Below are positions 8,701 through 16,717 of a stretch of 64,000 nt of DNA, in pieces (position 1 is the first letter of the stretch; every line of letters begins with the position of its first letter). Position numbers and translations under genes: made by a program. The notes beneath the pieces are model-generated. The model searched no databases. It had not been told where the DNA came from and worked only from the letters and a program-made list of their open reading frames with translations. The stretch is from CAZGLR01 sp964526635 (lineage in GTDB: Bacteria; Zixibacteria; MSB-5A5; GN15; JAAZOE01), in the NCBI GenBank assembly GCA_964526635.1, contig CAZGLR010000003.1, positions 1-64,000 of the forward strand, read 5' to 3'.

Positions 8701-11286
8701 CGGCGAGTTACCGGATGCCGTTAGCTGAATTACACCGATTTTGGTATCTCCGGCGCCGGTCGGGTTTTGTGTGATTATCGTATTCGTTGTGGTGTCAGTT
8801 CCGCTGCCGGCGCCGATAAGCTCAACATATTTGTCGACAGTAATATTCTCGACATATACTCCGGCGGCGATATTGACGGTGCTTCCACTGACAGCATCGA
8901 TTCCCTCCTGAATGTGCAGGGTGGAACCGAATTGCGGACTATCGTTATCGATCCAAAGAGCCGCAAAATCGCCCTGGAATCCGGGATCGCCACTGGTATC
9001 AGTACCGGAATCGAGCCATGGCGAGTAATCGACAGAACCATCGATCAGCCCGGCAATGGTGGCAGGATCATTGCTGCCATACCAGTTGCCGGAGGCATTT
9101 TGTATATCGATGGTATTGGAGCCGACTGCATATGTATTTCCGGCCAGATTATTGCCGAAAGCAGTTAGTTCAACCGGGCTGCCATAGTCGTAGGCGTAAA
9201 TTCCATAATCCCAGTTTGAAACAATACAGTTTTCGACATTGAGTGTGACAGCATCAGGTGACGTTGAAAACGCCCCAATCCCCCAGCTGGCAGTTCCGCC
9301 GGTACCGGTTAGAGTGCTATTGCTTACGGTGACTGCCATTGGTGTTTTATCTGCATTGACAATTAATCCAGCCGGATCAATCGGGTGTGGCAAACGATGC
9401 GAAATGGCTGATTTGCTGGTAGTGGAATTATAGGCATAAAAGCCATCGCCGGTCGGATTGGTGATCGTCCCCTCATCAAACACACCACTGCCGTCAATCC
9501 AGTACACGCTGGTCTGGCAGTTGTCGAGCGACATTCCGGTCAGGGTCATACTACCGGAGCAGATAATTCCCGAGGCTGTCCAGGAATCACCGGTATAATC
9601 GATCTGACTGACGGCGCAGTTGTCCGCCGTGCCCGTAACACCGGCGCCGAACTGGATACCATTCTGTGCAGTCGTCGTCGTCGATCCTTCACCGATGGTA
9701 GTAACATTATCGACATCAACCATCAATCCCGAACCATTGAGAACAACTGCCGTCTTCTGGAAATCATCAACGATCGCGTCGTTCAAAATAAGGCTGTAGG
9801 GACCGCCGTCGTCATTGCTAACGTAAATGCCGACCCCATGCTGGGCGCCGCTGAACGGCGTGTCCATGATGCCGGTAACATCGACCGATGAGATACTGCC
9901 GCCGGCGTTGAAGTAAGCCAGGCCGACAAAACGGTAATTGCTGTTACCGCGGCCGGCCCCATCGATAGTCAGATCGCTGATCGCGACAGCAGCACCATCA
10001 TGTACATAAACCACCGGGTAGTTATTGTTACTGCCGGTAACGAAATAATCGGTCAACGAGGTGGGTGAAAGGATTGTCGTCTGGTCTTTGCCGGCACCGG
10101 TGATGGTGAGATTGCCGGCAACAGTGACCTGCTCTTCATAGGTTCCTGCCGCGATAGTGATATGATCGCCGGCGGTAGAATTGTTAACCGCGTTCTGAAT
10201 GTGAAGATAATGTTCGGTGGTCAGATCCCAGTCTATTGGCAGATAGGCGATTTCGCAATCGCCGAAAGTCGGGCCATTATCAGTTTCGGTCGAGAAAAAC
10301 AAGTGAGCGCCGCCATCGGCGTAGATCCCGCACGGCCAGAATTCCCACCACTCGGCACCGCCATAGCCGCCATAGCTGATACTTCTGGCCGGCGACCAGG
10401 TCGACGAAGAACCATCGAATACGGCCTGAACCAGATATTGACGGTCGGTGGCCACATATGGCGCAGTCACCAGGTACAGATTGGTGCCATCATTAAACAG
10501 GCAGGGATCATAAAGACCACTGCCGCTTATGGCTGTGGAATGCGGATTAAAAAGCGGCAATGGGCTGGTAACGGCCGAATGAATCTCGACATCCCCGGTG
10601 CCGTCTTCGATGGAGGCAACAAATAACACCCCAAGTTTGCTCAGCAGTACCGTGACTTTGGGCATGTTACCGTCGCTGATATCAACCTTGGAACTGAGAG
10701 TTGTGCCATCCCAGGTATAGCAGTCGGAAGAGCCATCGGACGACTCCCAGACGATATAGATGCGGTTGCCATCGCCGGCCACATTAACATGTCCCCCGGC
10801 CGCGGTCGCGGAATTTATGAGTTCAACCGGCCCGCTCCATGTCGAGCCATCATACACGTAGTAGTAGAGACCGCGGTTGGCGCCATCCTGTCCGCTGGAG
10901 GCGAAGCAATAGAGATTGCCGCCAAAGGATGCAGCCGAAACAACGCGCTGGCTGAAACCAGCCGGCCGGCTGGTTTCCGACAGGGTCAGTTTAGTTTCTG
11001 TCGCCGATGCGAGGTCCCCGATATTCGCGGCGGTTTTGTAATAAATCGTGTAGGTATCGGCATCGGGGTTGTAGCTGCCATCGCGGATACCCCCGGTTGA
11101 GACGTCGTCCCCTTTGACGTAAAACAGCCAATAGGAGCTGCCGTTGTAAATCACCGAAGGGTTACGATCGAACGCGGAGTTGTCGGTAATATACGATGGC
11201 TGGCTGACATCAATTGAAGCTGCTCCTGCGCTCGCTGCAAGCAGCAATACACAAAACAGCGTATGCCAAAAAAAGGTGAGCTTCAT
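2800..11286 (-). CDS. Giant secreted right-handed beta-helix protein with TSP3 and dockerin tail
   Basis: The ATG at 11286 is chosen (GGGGGA just before it; signal peptide MKLTFFWHTLFCVLLLAASAGA), giving ~2,828 residues. Residues ~25-355 look like a beta-propeller (repeated YIVWESSDG, LYLVTAP, AHLFFSTE strands). Six pectate-lyase/NosD-like beta-helix modules follow, each opening with an IQ.GID....(V/I)..G.Y.E motif, near residues 360, 790, 1200, 1630, 1960 and 2430. The tail has thrombospondin type-3 calcium repeats (DSDGIGDACD type, ~2690-2760) and a paired dockerin-like domain (GDANGDG..NIGDAIF, GDG.VNVGDAVY). Modules 1 and 3 are close duplicates. It is probably a surface or released carbohydrate-binding or adhesive protein. 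No lyase catalytic residues can be asserted. Confidence 0.88.
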   Translation of the reverse strand: MKLTFFWHTLFCVLLLAASAGAASIDVSQPSYITDNSAFDRNPSVIYNGSSYWLFYVKGDDVSTGGIRDGSYNPDADTYTIYYKTAANIGDLASATETKLTLSETSRPAGFSQRVVSAASFGGNLYCFASSGQDGANRGLYYYVYDGSTWSGPVELINSATAAGGHVNVAGDGNRIYIVWESSDGSSDCYTWDGTTLSSKVDISDGNMPKVTVLLSKLGVLFVASIEDGTGDVEIHSAVTSPLPLFNPHSTAISGSGLYDPCLFNDGTNLYLVTAPYVATDRQYLVQAVFDGSSSTWSPARSISYGGYGGAEWWEFWPCGIYADGGAHLFFSTETDNGPTFGDCEIAYLPIDWDLTTEHYLHIQNAVNNSTAGDHITIAAGTYEEQVTVAGNLTITGAGKDQTTILSPTSLTDYFVTGSNNNYPVVYVHDGAAVAISDLTIDGAGRGNSNYRFVGLAYFNAGGSISSVDVTGIMDTPFSGAQHGVGIYVSNDDGGPYSLILNDAIVDDFQKTAVVLNGSGLMVDVDNVTTIGEGSTTTTAQNGIQFGAGVTGTADNCAVSQIDYTGDSWTASGIICSGSMTLTGMSLDNCQTSVYWIDGSGVFDEGTITNPTGDGFYAYNSTTSKSAISHRLPHPIDPAGLIVNADKTPMAVTVSNSTLTGTGGTASWGIGAFSTSPDAVTLNVENCIVSNWDYGIYAYDYGSPVELTAFGNNLAGNTYAVGSNTIDIQNASGNWYGSNDPATIAGLIDGSVDYSPWLDSGTDTSGDPGFQGDFAALWIDNDSPQFGSTLHIQEGIDAVSGSTVNIAAGVYVENITVDKYVELIGAGSGTDTTTNTIITQNPTGAGDTKIGVIQLTASGNSPASPIMIKDLRVAPDGMAGISVGRFTEGTGLDISYITLDNVIVVGNNVNPNTEQERGLYVDLTSSLRYLTVNNCSFDSLTYGWYLQKEVSADASTVEQVTVTSTTFNHNNHKGIYAEKLSDAEFVSCTVSENGFTDVGMPSYFVPWMAGVDINLKAGTYQNLAFTDCTVTDNALGGAREGVGLTVKGRGTGNNPSGSYTAFPAWVDNVNIIGGQYTGNERGMRFGEPGKENASPTSVSIHNAELHNNIQNYVGTDGSAYGDVINQLLPGIPVDATTNYWGSLACDEIAAQVYGEVDYDPWCTGDFTYCNFSCGDVTEVWIDDDWTGLPQGTQVAPGQFIGYNAFDIIQDGIDAVLAGGTIHILAGTYTEQIHANKADLIFDGAGFATVVVKSPETLAGSFNDGSNNFPVFFVDNVDATISGLTIDGDNKGTSNYRFVGLGFFNGGGEVSHVKVINVMDATFSGNQHGVAVYSSNNTGGPYAISMTDVYIDTFQKNAVALLGSGLTVDLTGVTTVGHGATDVTAQNGIQIGSGVSGTVTDCAISDVAYTGGSWTATGFLVGGDIDAQGVAIDGCQTSVYWIDGSGTFSDGIITNPLGDAFYAYNSTPAKTTAPRLSPSSMFELGVLSLKTPMTVTITNSEFTGIGAADSWGIGAFSTSSDAVTLTVEYCLITGWDYGMYAYDYGGPVELTAYGNNLAGNTYAVGSNTVAMQNASGNWYGTTDTAAVPALLDPNIDYTPWLAGDNDLSGDVGYQPDFSSLIVDDNSPQYGSNTHVQEAIDEIDAALITVSPGLYNESLDIDHAIELQGQDGAILDGTGLGLIAAVEIASSHVTFNNFEVRNFGGNGIIVGYPLGEYQNVAITNNTVHDIQPGSSHGFGIYVGYEAEAFGTGTITDHLNYSGLNVSGNTVYNTAQAAIVIQSLSGMVPIAITDNECYGTAYSGIWIDCARNLNITGNNIHNCGTGVFISSIADGWYVADGQYGPQNIYLGDNTFANNTNQGVALYAGWPGTIAITENTITGNVTGVQNFLSSLLDASCNWWGDISGPYNDPGNLLGLGDPVVGDVLFEPWNNENFTSCTFTANPIEVWVDDDYTSGGFNDGHVWGYDAFDNISDGVNFVGDSGLVHVLTGTYTEQVRVDTKTVTIDGAGIGLAVLQAVPTASRATYSITQWNGSAKTIDACFGVTDADVTLSGLTIDGLDLGPQNFYGMHFYNAAADVSNCQITNITNTASPSTSSIVSVLATHGEFGSTDLAMSNCEVPNFQKGGIVLMGPSTTGNLTGNTVNGSINPNLAPNGIQISYGCTATLTDNVVTSVAYPGTDWAGTGILLFECNDVTVTGGTVSGSEVGIGHSQWNWVYTPSTIPTVTITGVALTDNQWAASTHLGDDGAGLNLEVSGCTITNAEHVGVDLWGSDVDPWGGSYYGGWINGTLTADIHHNAITGCDHAVQENITLADGNTVTCAVNGNDLSGNTTYAVYNNFTNMINAAGNWWGDRSGPQIVPDKSNARTISRTPSVPVAPGDSPQATTITRSLAQYVDKGTGTPVSDNVDYSPWWGGNYYNDTHTTTWTWFVNTSNNSTIQEGIDLGSGSANDSVIITDGEYIERIDFAGKDLIITSFTALDGNTDHITATVINADAGILGAVDAGSAVSMTAGESADAVLAYLTIRNGIGTVDASLNRSGGGIYCVGSSPTIIGCLLSDNSAARGGALAAVNGAPVLTGCTIVKNQAAAGGGLYCNNASPSITNSIIAFSIEGEAVYCFDAESEPAVSCTDIYGNNDGDWIDCIASVAGTNGNIAYDPIFCDTGAGVYTIDAMSPCNSGHPLNTCDVIMGALPVDCAGCSDADSDGICDAFDNCPGLTNSDQIDQDNDGLGDVCDNCPTVANPDQTDSDSDGIGDACDSPVVCGDANGDGTVNIGDAIFVINYVFKGGPAPDPLCSADANGDGPVNVGDAVYLINFIFNGGPAPIDPCCSL
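6400..10205 (-). repeat. Internal duplication of ~1.3 kb beta-helix module (approx. 8900-10205 and 6400-7690)
   Basis: The two segments encode matching strings in the same order: FVGL(A/G)(Y/F)FN.GG, (F/T)SG.QHGV.(I/V)Y.SN, GCQTSVYWIDGSG, SWGIGAFSTS, YGNNLAGNTYAVGSNT and NASGNWYG. They differ most in a 20-30 residue insertion after the AYNST motif. Boundaries are approximate. Confidence 0.8.
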
Positions 11287-12217
11287 GGATCCCCCTAACT
11301 CAAGGATTGTGGTTTTTACCATACCTGCCCGCAGTAATATGATGGAATGCTGCATTGGGACAGATTACTTCTAATGCCTGGGGTGATTATTGAAGATAGG
11401 AGTATCCTGCTGTTTTGATTAGTGGTGAAGAACGATGCACAAACGTGTTGATTAGCCACGGCTTCCCACCCGACAATACGCCTCAGGCAAATGTCACACG
11501 TGCTCTTTTGATGTGTTCTTTGATTCTGCGCAGTAGTGGCAGAAGTGAACACTGCCGTGAAAGACCGCCCCTGGTCTTTCATAACCTCAACTCAATATGG
11601 TGACTCCGCAAATGCGAGTCAAGACTTAACTGTGATATTGTCGGAAAAGTGCAAATAAATGTGATGCGACGACACAGAAAGATATATATACTCGTTCGCC
11701 TGTGACTCGTCTCCAACAATCAGGCATTTTGATCCGACTTATGCCCGGTCTTTTTCATTTTAGTCCCATAGTCAATGTATGTAAGTAAACTCTGAGAGCG
11801 GTAGAATAATTTTTGAAATTAATCGGAACTCAATTCATGCGCCTGTCCGCTGTTGATCGTGCGATGGAATTGATTGAAGCACAGAAACATCCCCAATAAG
11901 ACTGCTGACTCTTTGAAAAGTGACGGTGGTTGATTCCCGTAACTTGTTGATTGATACTTCTCGATAACTAAATAACTGCTACGGCTCTTAAATCTATCAT
12001 ATTGAGACGCAAAACTATCTCAAAATCACTGAGTTCTGTCCAGCCGGGAGGGCTTTTTTTGTGCCTGATTTTAGCGAAACACTCGCAGCAGAACAATTAT
12101 ACAATCACGCGTCCGCTATTCGGTCAGAAGGATATACAGAGTGGCGGCACAGCGCTCGGTATTTGACGCGGGGATCAAAAATCCTGCAATCAGCCCACCC
12201 ACGGGGATGGCCGCTGC
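11287..12217. other. Long intergenic region
   Basis: About 930 bp between the minus-strand beta-helix gene and the minus-strand helicase. An 88-codon minus frame (11316-11582) has no family-like features. Near 12043-12060 a short AGCC-GGGAG-GGCT hairpin is followed by seven T on the plus strand; it is too weak to call a terminator with confidence. The giant gene's promoter must lie at the left end. Confidence 0.5.
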
Positions 12218-13465
12218 CTACCGGCGGCGTTTACTCATGGTTGATTTCCGCCGAGAGGGACCTTCAGGTCGTTTCTTCTGTTTTGGTAGTGGTGCCTTCC
12301 GGGACTCCCTCTCCGGCCGGAGAGGAGATATCCGTCGGGGCGGCAATGACGGAACCTTTTTGATTGATAGTCCGGTTTTTATCAACCGTTCGATATCCTT
12401 GATATCTTTTCGCTGATCGAGCGTGGCAAAAGAGATTGCCCTTCCGGCCATCCCGGCACGGGCCGTTCTACCGATGCGATGCACGTAATCCTGATGGTTG
12501 TCGGGCAGATCATAGTTGATGACCAGTTCGATCCCGACCACATCAATGCCTCGAGCGGCAATGTCCGTGGCGACCAGGATCCGGTACTTACCGGCCTTGA
12601 AACCCTCCAGGGCGTCACGGCGCTGTCCCTGAGTACGGTCGGAGTGTATTTCTGCGGCCGAATGTCCCTCGCGACGCAAAATGCGAGTTATCTTGCGGGC
12701 GCCATGCTTGGTGCGAGAAAACACCAGTACCGGTCCCTGATATTGCTCCAGTACAGCATGGAGGAGTTGGCCCTTCGCCTGTTTCTCGATAAAGAAAACT
12801 TCCTGTACGATATTCTCGGCTGCCGTTCCTGAGGGAGCTATTTCGATGTTAATCGGCAATTTCATATGCTGTCGGGCCAGACCCAAAATCTCGGGTGGCA
12901 TTGTGGCCGAGAACAGCATTGTCTGCCGTTCAGCGGCAATCATCTTAATCACCTTGTTTATCTGGGGTGCGAAACCCATATCGAGCATCCGATCGGCCTC
13001 GTCCAGCACAAGCACTTGAACGTCAGAGAGATTAACTATCTTTCGTTCAATAAAATCAACCAGGCGTCCGGGGGTAGCAATGATTATGCGCGGGTTTTGC
13101 TGGAGTGACCGCCTCTGTTGTCCCTCGGGCACGCCTCCGATCACAACCGCCAATCGCAGGCCGAGGGTTTTCCCCAGGGCCTGCAGTGACTCGCCGACTT
13201 GTTGCGCAAGTTCGCGAGTGGGGAGAAGTACGAGGGCACGTCCCTTGAGTTGTGCCAGCCGCTGGAGCAGGGGGATACCGAACGCAAGGGTCTTGCCGGT
13301 ACCTGTCTGCGCAATCGCGATCATGTCTTTTCCCGTGAGTCCGACGGGTATCGAGCGACGCTGAATGGGGGTCGGTTCGGTGAACTCGAGACGGGCAATG
13401 GCCGTGAGCAGTCCGGGAGCGATACCCAGGCCGCCGAATCCTGTGGCGTGTAATTTCTTTGACAT
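12218..13465 (-). CDS. rhlE: DEAD-box ATP-dependent RNA helicase, RhlE-like
   Basis: Unwinds RNA duplexes using ATP in the cytoplasm; RhlE-type enzymes act in ribosome assembly and RNA decay. Motifs appear in order: PTPIQ (Q motif), AQTGTGKT (I), PTRELAQQ (Ia), TPGR (Ib), DEAD (II), SAT (III), VFSRTKH (IV), ATDIAARGID (V) and HRIGRTAR (VI). The last ~50 residues are a basic, Lys/Arg/Pro-rich tail typical of the RhlE group. The ATG at 13465 (MSKKLHATGFGGLG) is preferred over the 11-codon extension to 13498. No good ribosome site precedes either. It stands alone, so context adds nothing. Confidence 0.93.
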   Translation of the reverse strand: MSKKLHATGFGGLGIAPGLLTAIARLEFTEPTPIQRRSIPVGLTGKDMIAIAQTGTGKTLAFGIPLLQRLAQLKGRALVLLPTRELAQQVGESLQALGKTLGLRLAVVIGGVPEGQQRRSLQQNPRIIIATPGRLVDFIERKIVNLSDVQVLVLDEADRMLDMGFAPQINKVIKMIAAERQTMLFSATMPPEILGLARQHMKLPINIEIAPSGTAAENIVQEVFFIEKQAKGQLLHAVLEQYQGPVLVFSRTKHGARKITRILRREGHSAAEIHSDRTQGQRRDALEGFKAGKYRILVATDIAARGIDVVGIELVINYDLPDNHQDYVHRIGRTARAGMAGRAISFATLDQRKDIKDIERLIKTGLSIKKVPSLPPRRISPLRPERESRKAPLPKQKKRPEGPSRRKSTMSKRRR

Positions 13466-14009
13466 GTGGGAGTGTACGAAAAATTGACTGTAAAACATAG
13501 CTTTCTGTTGGAGAATTTAGATAAACGGACACGGATTATTATCATCGTCACCGGCGCGCAGAAGACGTATCACCTGAGTCGAAGTCATATCAGCCCGTTC
13601 GGACGCGCAAAGGTCAGTAAATTTGTCTAATCACGTGAGCTTTTTTTGTACTCTCTGCGGGACATCTTGATAGATCGGCGACCGAAGGAGCTTTTTGATA
13701 TATCGATTAGAATCGATTATTGTGGTCTCTAAAATCTTTGCATTATTCAGGACTAAGAACTTGAGTTAGTTTCGAACTCTCGATCGGCTTTTATTGGCGT
13801 GCCGTCTTCCCGCCATGAAATAAAAGACCCTGTGTTGGCCGTTTTTTTTTGGGGATGATGGCCATAAATATTACGCTGTCAAGAAAGACAATACTGATTA
13901 TATTTAGGCATTAAGCGGGAAGGCGACAATGCATTGCACTGTCGGGCCAGTTCAACTTTGTTCCCCAAGCCCAGCTCATTAAACCCTTCAGATCAAAGTT
14001 TAATTTCAT
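13466..14009. other. Intergenic region upstream of the helicase
   Basis: About 540 bp with no supportable gene. It contains one copy of the palindromic element described at 13924-13950. The rest shows no repeat or RNA gene that I can recognise. Confidence 0.5.
13924..13950 (-). repeat. Palindromic hairpin element, copy 1
   Basis: CGACAATGCA-T-TGCACTGTCG is a 10+1+10 near-perfect hairpin followed by GGCCAG. On the minus strand it reads CTGGCCCGACAGTGC..., matching the arm and stem of the copy at 15519-15548. The two copies flank the decayed Doc module in opposite orientation. Confidence 0.7.
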
Positions 14010-14452
14010 CTATTCTTCACCCTTTGAGATTGCATTTAATATTTTAAGCTTTATCTCTTCATTATCTATTTCATCATTGATCACAGCACAGATAATCTCA
14101 TGAAGAAGCTCTTTATTAATTTTGCCACCCGCAACATGGTAGCTTATATTCTCCATATCGCGAATAAACCTGCTTGCTACAAAAACGTACCCATTGTTTA
14201 TGAGGAATTTCGCCCCCAACGCAATCGCTATTCTCTTATTTCCGTCCTGAAAACAATGGAAGTTGCATGCACAGAAAAACAAATGAGTTAACTTTTTCTC
14301 AAATGTCGGGTAATAGTCATCATTTTGCATATGGGACAATGCACTCTCAAGAGGTCCCGTATCGATCAGTCCGAAAAGCCCCCGCCACTTATCTCAACGG
14401 TTTTCTTATGAACTTCAATCGCTTGTTCTATCGTAAGATATATGAGAGCCAC
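14010..14452 (-). pseudogene. doc: Doc/Fic-family death-on-curing toxin, frameshifted
   Basis: The C-terminal part (14010-14339) carries the Doc active motif H-C-F-Q-D-G-N-K-R (family pattern HxFxDGNKR) and the following A..FL..NGY helix. The N-terminus is in another frame: a GTG at 14452 begins MALIYLTIEQAIEVHKKTVEISGGGFS, the usual Doc start, and runs into a stop just after ~27 codons. Restoring one base near 14370 joins the halves as FS-G-LIDTGPLESALSHM. So a single-base deletion separates them. The GTG overlaps the partner gene's TAG by one base, the usual coupling in toxin-antitoxin operons. Intact Doc phosphorylates EF-Tu; this copy is probably inactive unless the shift is a sequencing error. 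Confidence 0.8.
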
Positions 14453-15486
14453 TACTCGCGCTCCTTGAGACGTTTAAGGACCTCCTTGGATTCTTCCAGA
14501 CGTTCAATAAGCTCTTTGCTCTTTTCGCCCAGGAAGCGTTCGAACTCTCTGGAGTCCAATGGAGCGAGATAGTCCTTCAATTGCTTGTGCAAAGCATCGC
14601 GGAATGCAAGATCACGGCTGGCCATTTTACTTCGAGCTTTCTCTACCAATGGTTTCCAATGAGCCTGACTTTCAAACTCAGCGAATAGCTCATCAACCTC
14701 CCAAGAACTAAGTTTGCGCCCCACGCTCTTGTAGGCGTCTTCGAGAACTTTCGCAAATCCGTATTCATATGCAGAAACCAGATCGAGAATTTCCGAATAG
14801 AATGTATCTCTGACTTTGTCGCTTTCCTGTAGCCGTAGTATTTTCCGTTACTCCTGTGCGTTCTCCTTGAAAATGCTCACGTAAATCTTGTTCGTATAGG
14901 CGGGATATTTGAAATTGCCCATGTCAACGTAGTCTCGCAGGGCATCAGTGAATTCCTTGCGATAATTCTCTTCCTTGAAATAGGAGATTATGAAATCTTC
15001 ATCCCTCTGATTAATATACTTTGTGCCGCCGCCGGTTCTCTGATTGATTGTGTCGATTACAATGTCCAGAATGGCCTGGCGCAGAATGCGGGCGCGCTCA
15101 CTCTCGGTAATGAGCATGGCAAGATTAAGAAATGCCCGAAAATCGAATATCCCCAGCATAGTGGTCTTGTGCAAAGTTTTGCCTACGAAATCTGTTTCGT
15201 TACCAAACTGCTTTTTGACAGCTATTTTATAGTCCTGCAAGGACTTGCCTCGCAGAATCTCGTAACCGTTTTGCTTGAGCTCAGATTCGAATTTCGAGAG
15301 GTAATTGTCGATTGTCCGTGGCTCAACTTCAAAGAACTCAGCGACTTGCTCTTTCAAAAGCGTTAGCTTGCCTTGGAATGCAATTCCTTGCAACTTCGTA
15401 GCTTTTTTGATCTCTTCAACGGCGTAGGGATTGTTGAGAATATTCTGGCGGTCAACATCTGATTTGGTCAGGTCTTTACTCATCAT
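14452..15486 (-). pseudogene. DNA-binding partner of the Doc toxin, split by an in-frame stop
   Basis: Two reading frames in the same phase (14848-15486 and 14452-14724) join into one ~344-codon frame broken only by a TAA at 14848-14850. The 41 codons between that stop and the GTG at 14724 are open and protein-like (KILRLQ..DKVRDTFYSEIL...YEYGFAKVL). The first half has a helix-turn-helix-like stretch (LLKEQVAEFFEVEPRTIDNYL) and the conserved-looking RTGGGTKYINQRDEDF and NYRKEFTDALRDYVDMGNFKY. The second half ends in charged helices (LGEKSKELIERLEESKEVLKRLKERE). From memory, such long DNA-binding proteins pair with Doc/Fic genes; I take it as the antitoxin/repressor. A Tyr codon mutated to TAA would explain the break. 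Confidence 0.75.
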
Positions 15487-15518
15487 TACCCCCCACGCCG
15501 TGCGGAATACTATTTGAC

Positions 15519-15548
15519 GGGTGGCCCGACAATGCTATGCATTGCCGG
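15519..15548 (+). repeat. Palindromic hairpin element, copy 2
   Basis: GGGTGGCCCG arm, then the hairpin CCGACAATGC-TAT-GCATTGCCGG (one mismatch). It lies 33 bp beyond the antitoxin start. Confidence 0.75.
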
Positions 15549-15645
15549 TTCCCGTTTGCGGCTTTATCATAATCACTACAGTCAATTATTGCAACAAATG
15601 GGTTTTGTGGGAAATCAAAAGCAAACAATCCCGGCCGAAACCGAC

Positions 15646-15675
15646 AGGTGGCCCGCTGTAAACTTCTGCGGCGGG
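15646..15675 (+). repeat. Palindromic hairpin element, copy 3 (diverged)
   Basis: AGGTGGCCCG arm followed by an imperfect CCCGC...GCGGG stem with a longer loop. It keeps the constant arm but has a different stem sequence. Confidence 0.55.
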
Positions 15676-15736
15676 TTCCAGCCATAAGGGCGATGAATTC
15701 AACTCATTAGTTTACATCCATCTCATCGGCAGGAAA

Positions 15737-15768
15737 CCGCCCATTGCTACGCAACGGGCGGGCCACCC
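15737..15768 (-). repeat. Palindromic hairpin element, copy 4
   Basis: CCGCCCATTGC-TAC-GCAACGGGCGG is a stem of 11 pairs with one mismatch, followed by GGCCACCC. On the minus strand this reads GGGTGGCCCG plus hairpin, the same layout as copy 2 but with compensating changes in the stem. Confidence 0.7.
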
Positions 15769-16099
15769 GGCCTGTCTTTCCCATCACCCATCCTGAATCA
15801 ATGGTACATTTGTCATCGCCCATCCCGCATCGTTTCCAGCAAATCTGCTTGACCGCCCGACATTTGACCGTATACTGTACATATTCGGGTAATGACCGGA
15901 TGATTGACTTTTTTGTATGACGGTCCCACGAGGATCGACGGTTGTTGCTGCGGATATAGTCAGAGACGTACCCAAATGGCCCCGAACAAGCGGTCGGGCT
16001 CTATCTAAAGTGAAGCCCGGTGCCGATGTATGGTACATACGGTGAAGTATCTTCAGTGTCTGAGACAGCTTTGCCGAAACGCGGATTAGACTCTGACTG
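15769..16099. other. Upstream region of the sigma/CHAT operon
   Basis: About 330 bp with no gene. The 185-codon minus frame 15784-16341 is an antisense shadow of the sigma gene. The operon promoter should lie here, but I see no confident match. Confidence 0.45.
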
Positions 16100-16672
16100 A
16101 TGACCCAGCGCTCGAAACACAATATCGATTCTTTGATTGCCCGCTGCATCGAGGGCGACGACAGCGCCTGGCATGATCTCATAGACCTGATCGCGCCGAT
16201 GGTGTTTGCTGTCTGCAAAAAAAGCCAGTTATCCCGTGATGAGAGCTTTGATATTTTCGGACAGGTCAGCCTGCAGTTGATCAATACCATTCCGACACTG
16301 AAATCGCCGGAAAAAATTATGAGTTTTGTAGCGACCATCACCCGCCGCCGGATATATAAGTTTTATCACCAGGTGATTCTGGAGGGGGTACGCGATGAGG
16401 ATGCGCTTTATACCCTGCCGACCGATTCCCACGAGAATCCGGAAACTATCTACGAACTGAGTGAAAAGCGGGAAATGCTGCTGCGAGCGCTTAATAAACT
16501 AACGCCTCGGGAACGACGAATAATCACGCACCTGTTTTTCGATGAAAAAGAGCTGAGTTATGAGGAGATTGCGCAAAAAATGAACATCCCGGTATCATCG
16601 ATCGGGCCGACCCGGGCCAAGGCGCTGATAAAACTGCGCCGTATCATGGCCTACAAGAGATTTAAATTATAG
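16100..16672 (+). CDS. ECF-type RNA polymerase sigma factor
   Basis: 190 residues, the usual size for an extracytoplasmic-function sigma factor. Residues ~10-90 form region 2 (EGDDSAWHDLIDLIAPMVFAV ... ESFDIFGQVSLQLI ... FVATITRRRIYKF). Residues ~130-185 form region 4 with its helix-turn-helix (LTPRERRIITHLFF...LSYEEIAQKMNIPVSSIGPTRAKALIKLRRI). There is no region 3. It directs RNA polymerase to a small set of promoters. It is the first gene of a four-gene run: the next gene starts 45 bp downstream and looks like its partner regulator. No strong ribosome site precedes the ATG. Confidence 0.9.
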   Translation: MTQRSKHNIDSLIARCIEGDDSAWHDLIDLIAPMVFAVCKKSQLSRDESFDIFGQVSLQLINTIPTLKSPEKIMSFVATITRRRIYKFYHQVILEGVRDEDALYTLPTDSHENPETIYELSEKREMLLRALNKLTPRERRIITHLFFDEKELSYEEIAQKMNIPVSSIGPTRAKALIKLRRIMAYKRFKL

Positions 16673-16717
16673 GTATTTTCGCGAACCAAAATCGAGACCT
16701 ATAATTAGGATAAGAGT

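Noticed and set aside
11316..11582. 88-codon minus frame upstream of the giant gene
   Set aside because: No ribosome site, no family signature, and a promoter is expected here.
12043..12060. Short hairpin plus T run near 12050 as a terminator
   Set aside because: The stem is only 4 bp and no plus-strand gene lies upstream to be terminated.
14848..14850. Stop-codon recoding (TAA read as Tyr) in the Doc partner
   Set aside because: TAA ends many other genes in the window, so recoding is unlikely. A nonsense mutation or sequencing error is simpler.
15784..16341. 185-codon minus-strand frame
   Set aside because: Antisense to the start of the ECF sigma gene and without protein-like features.
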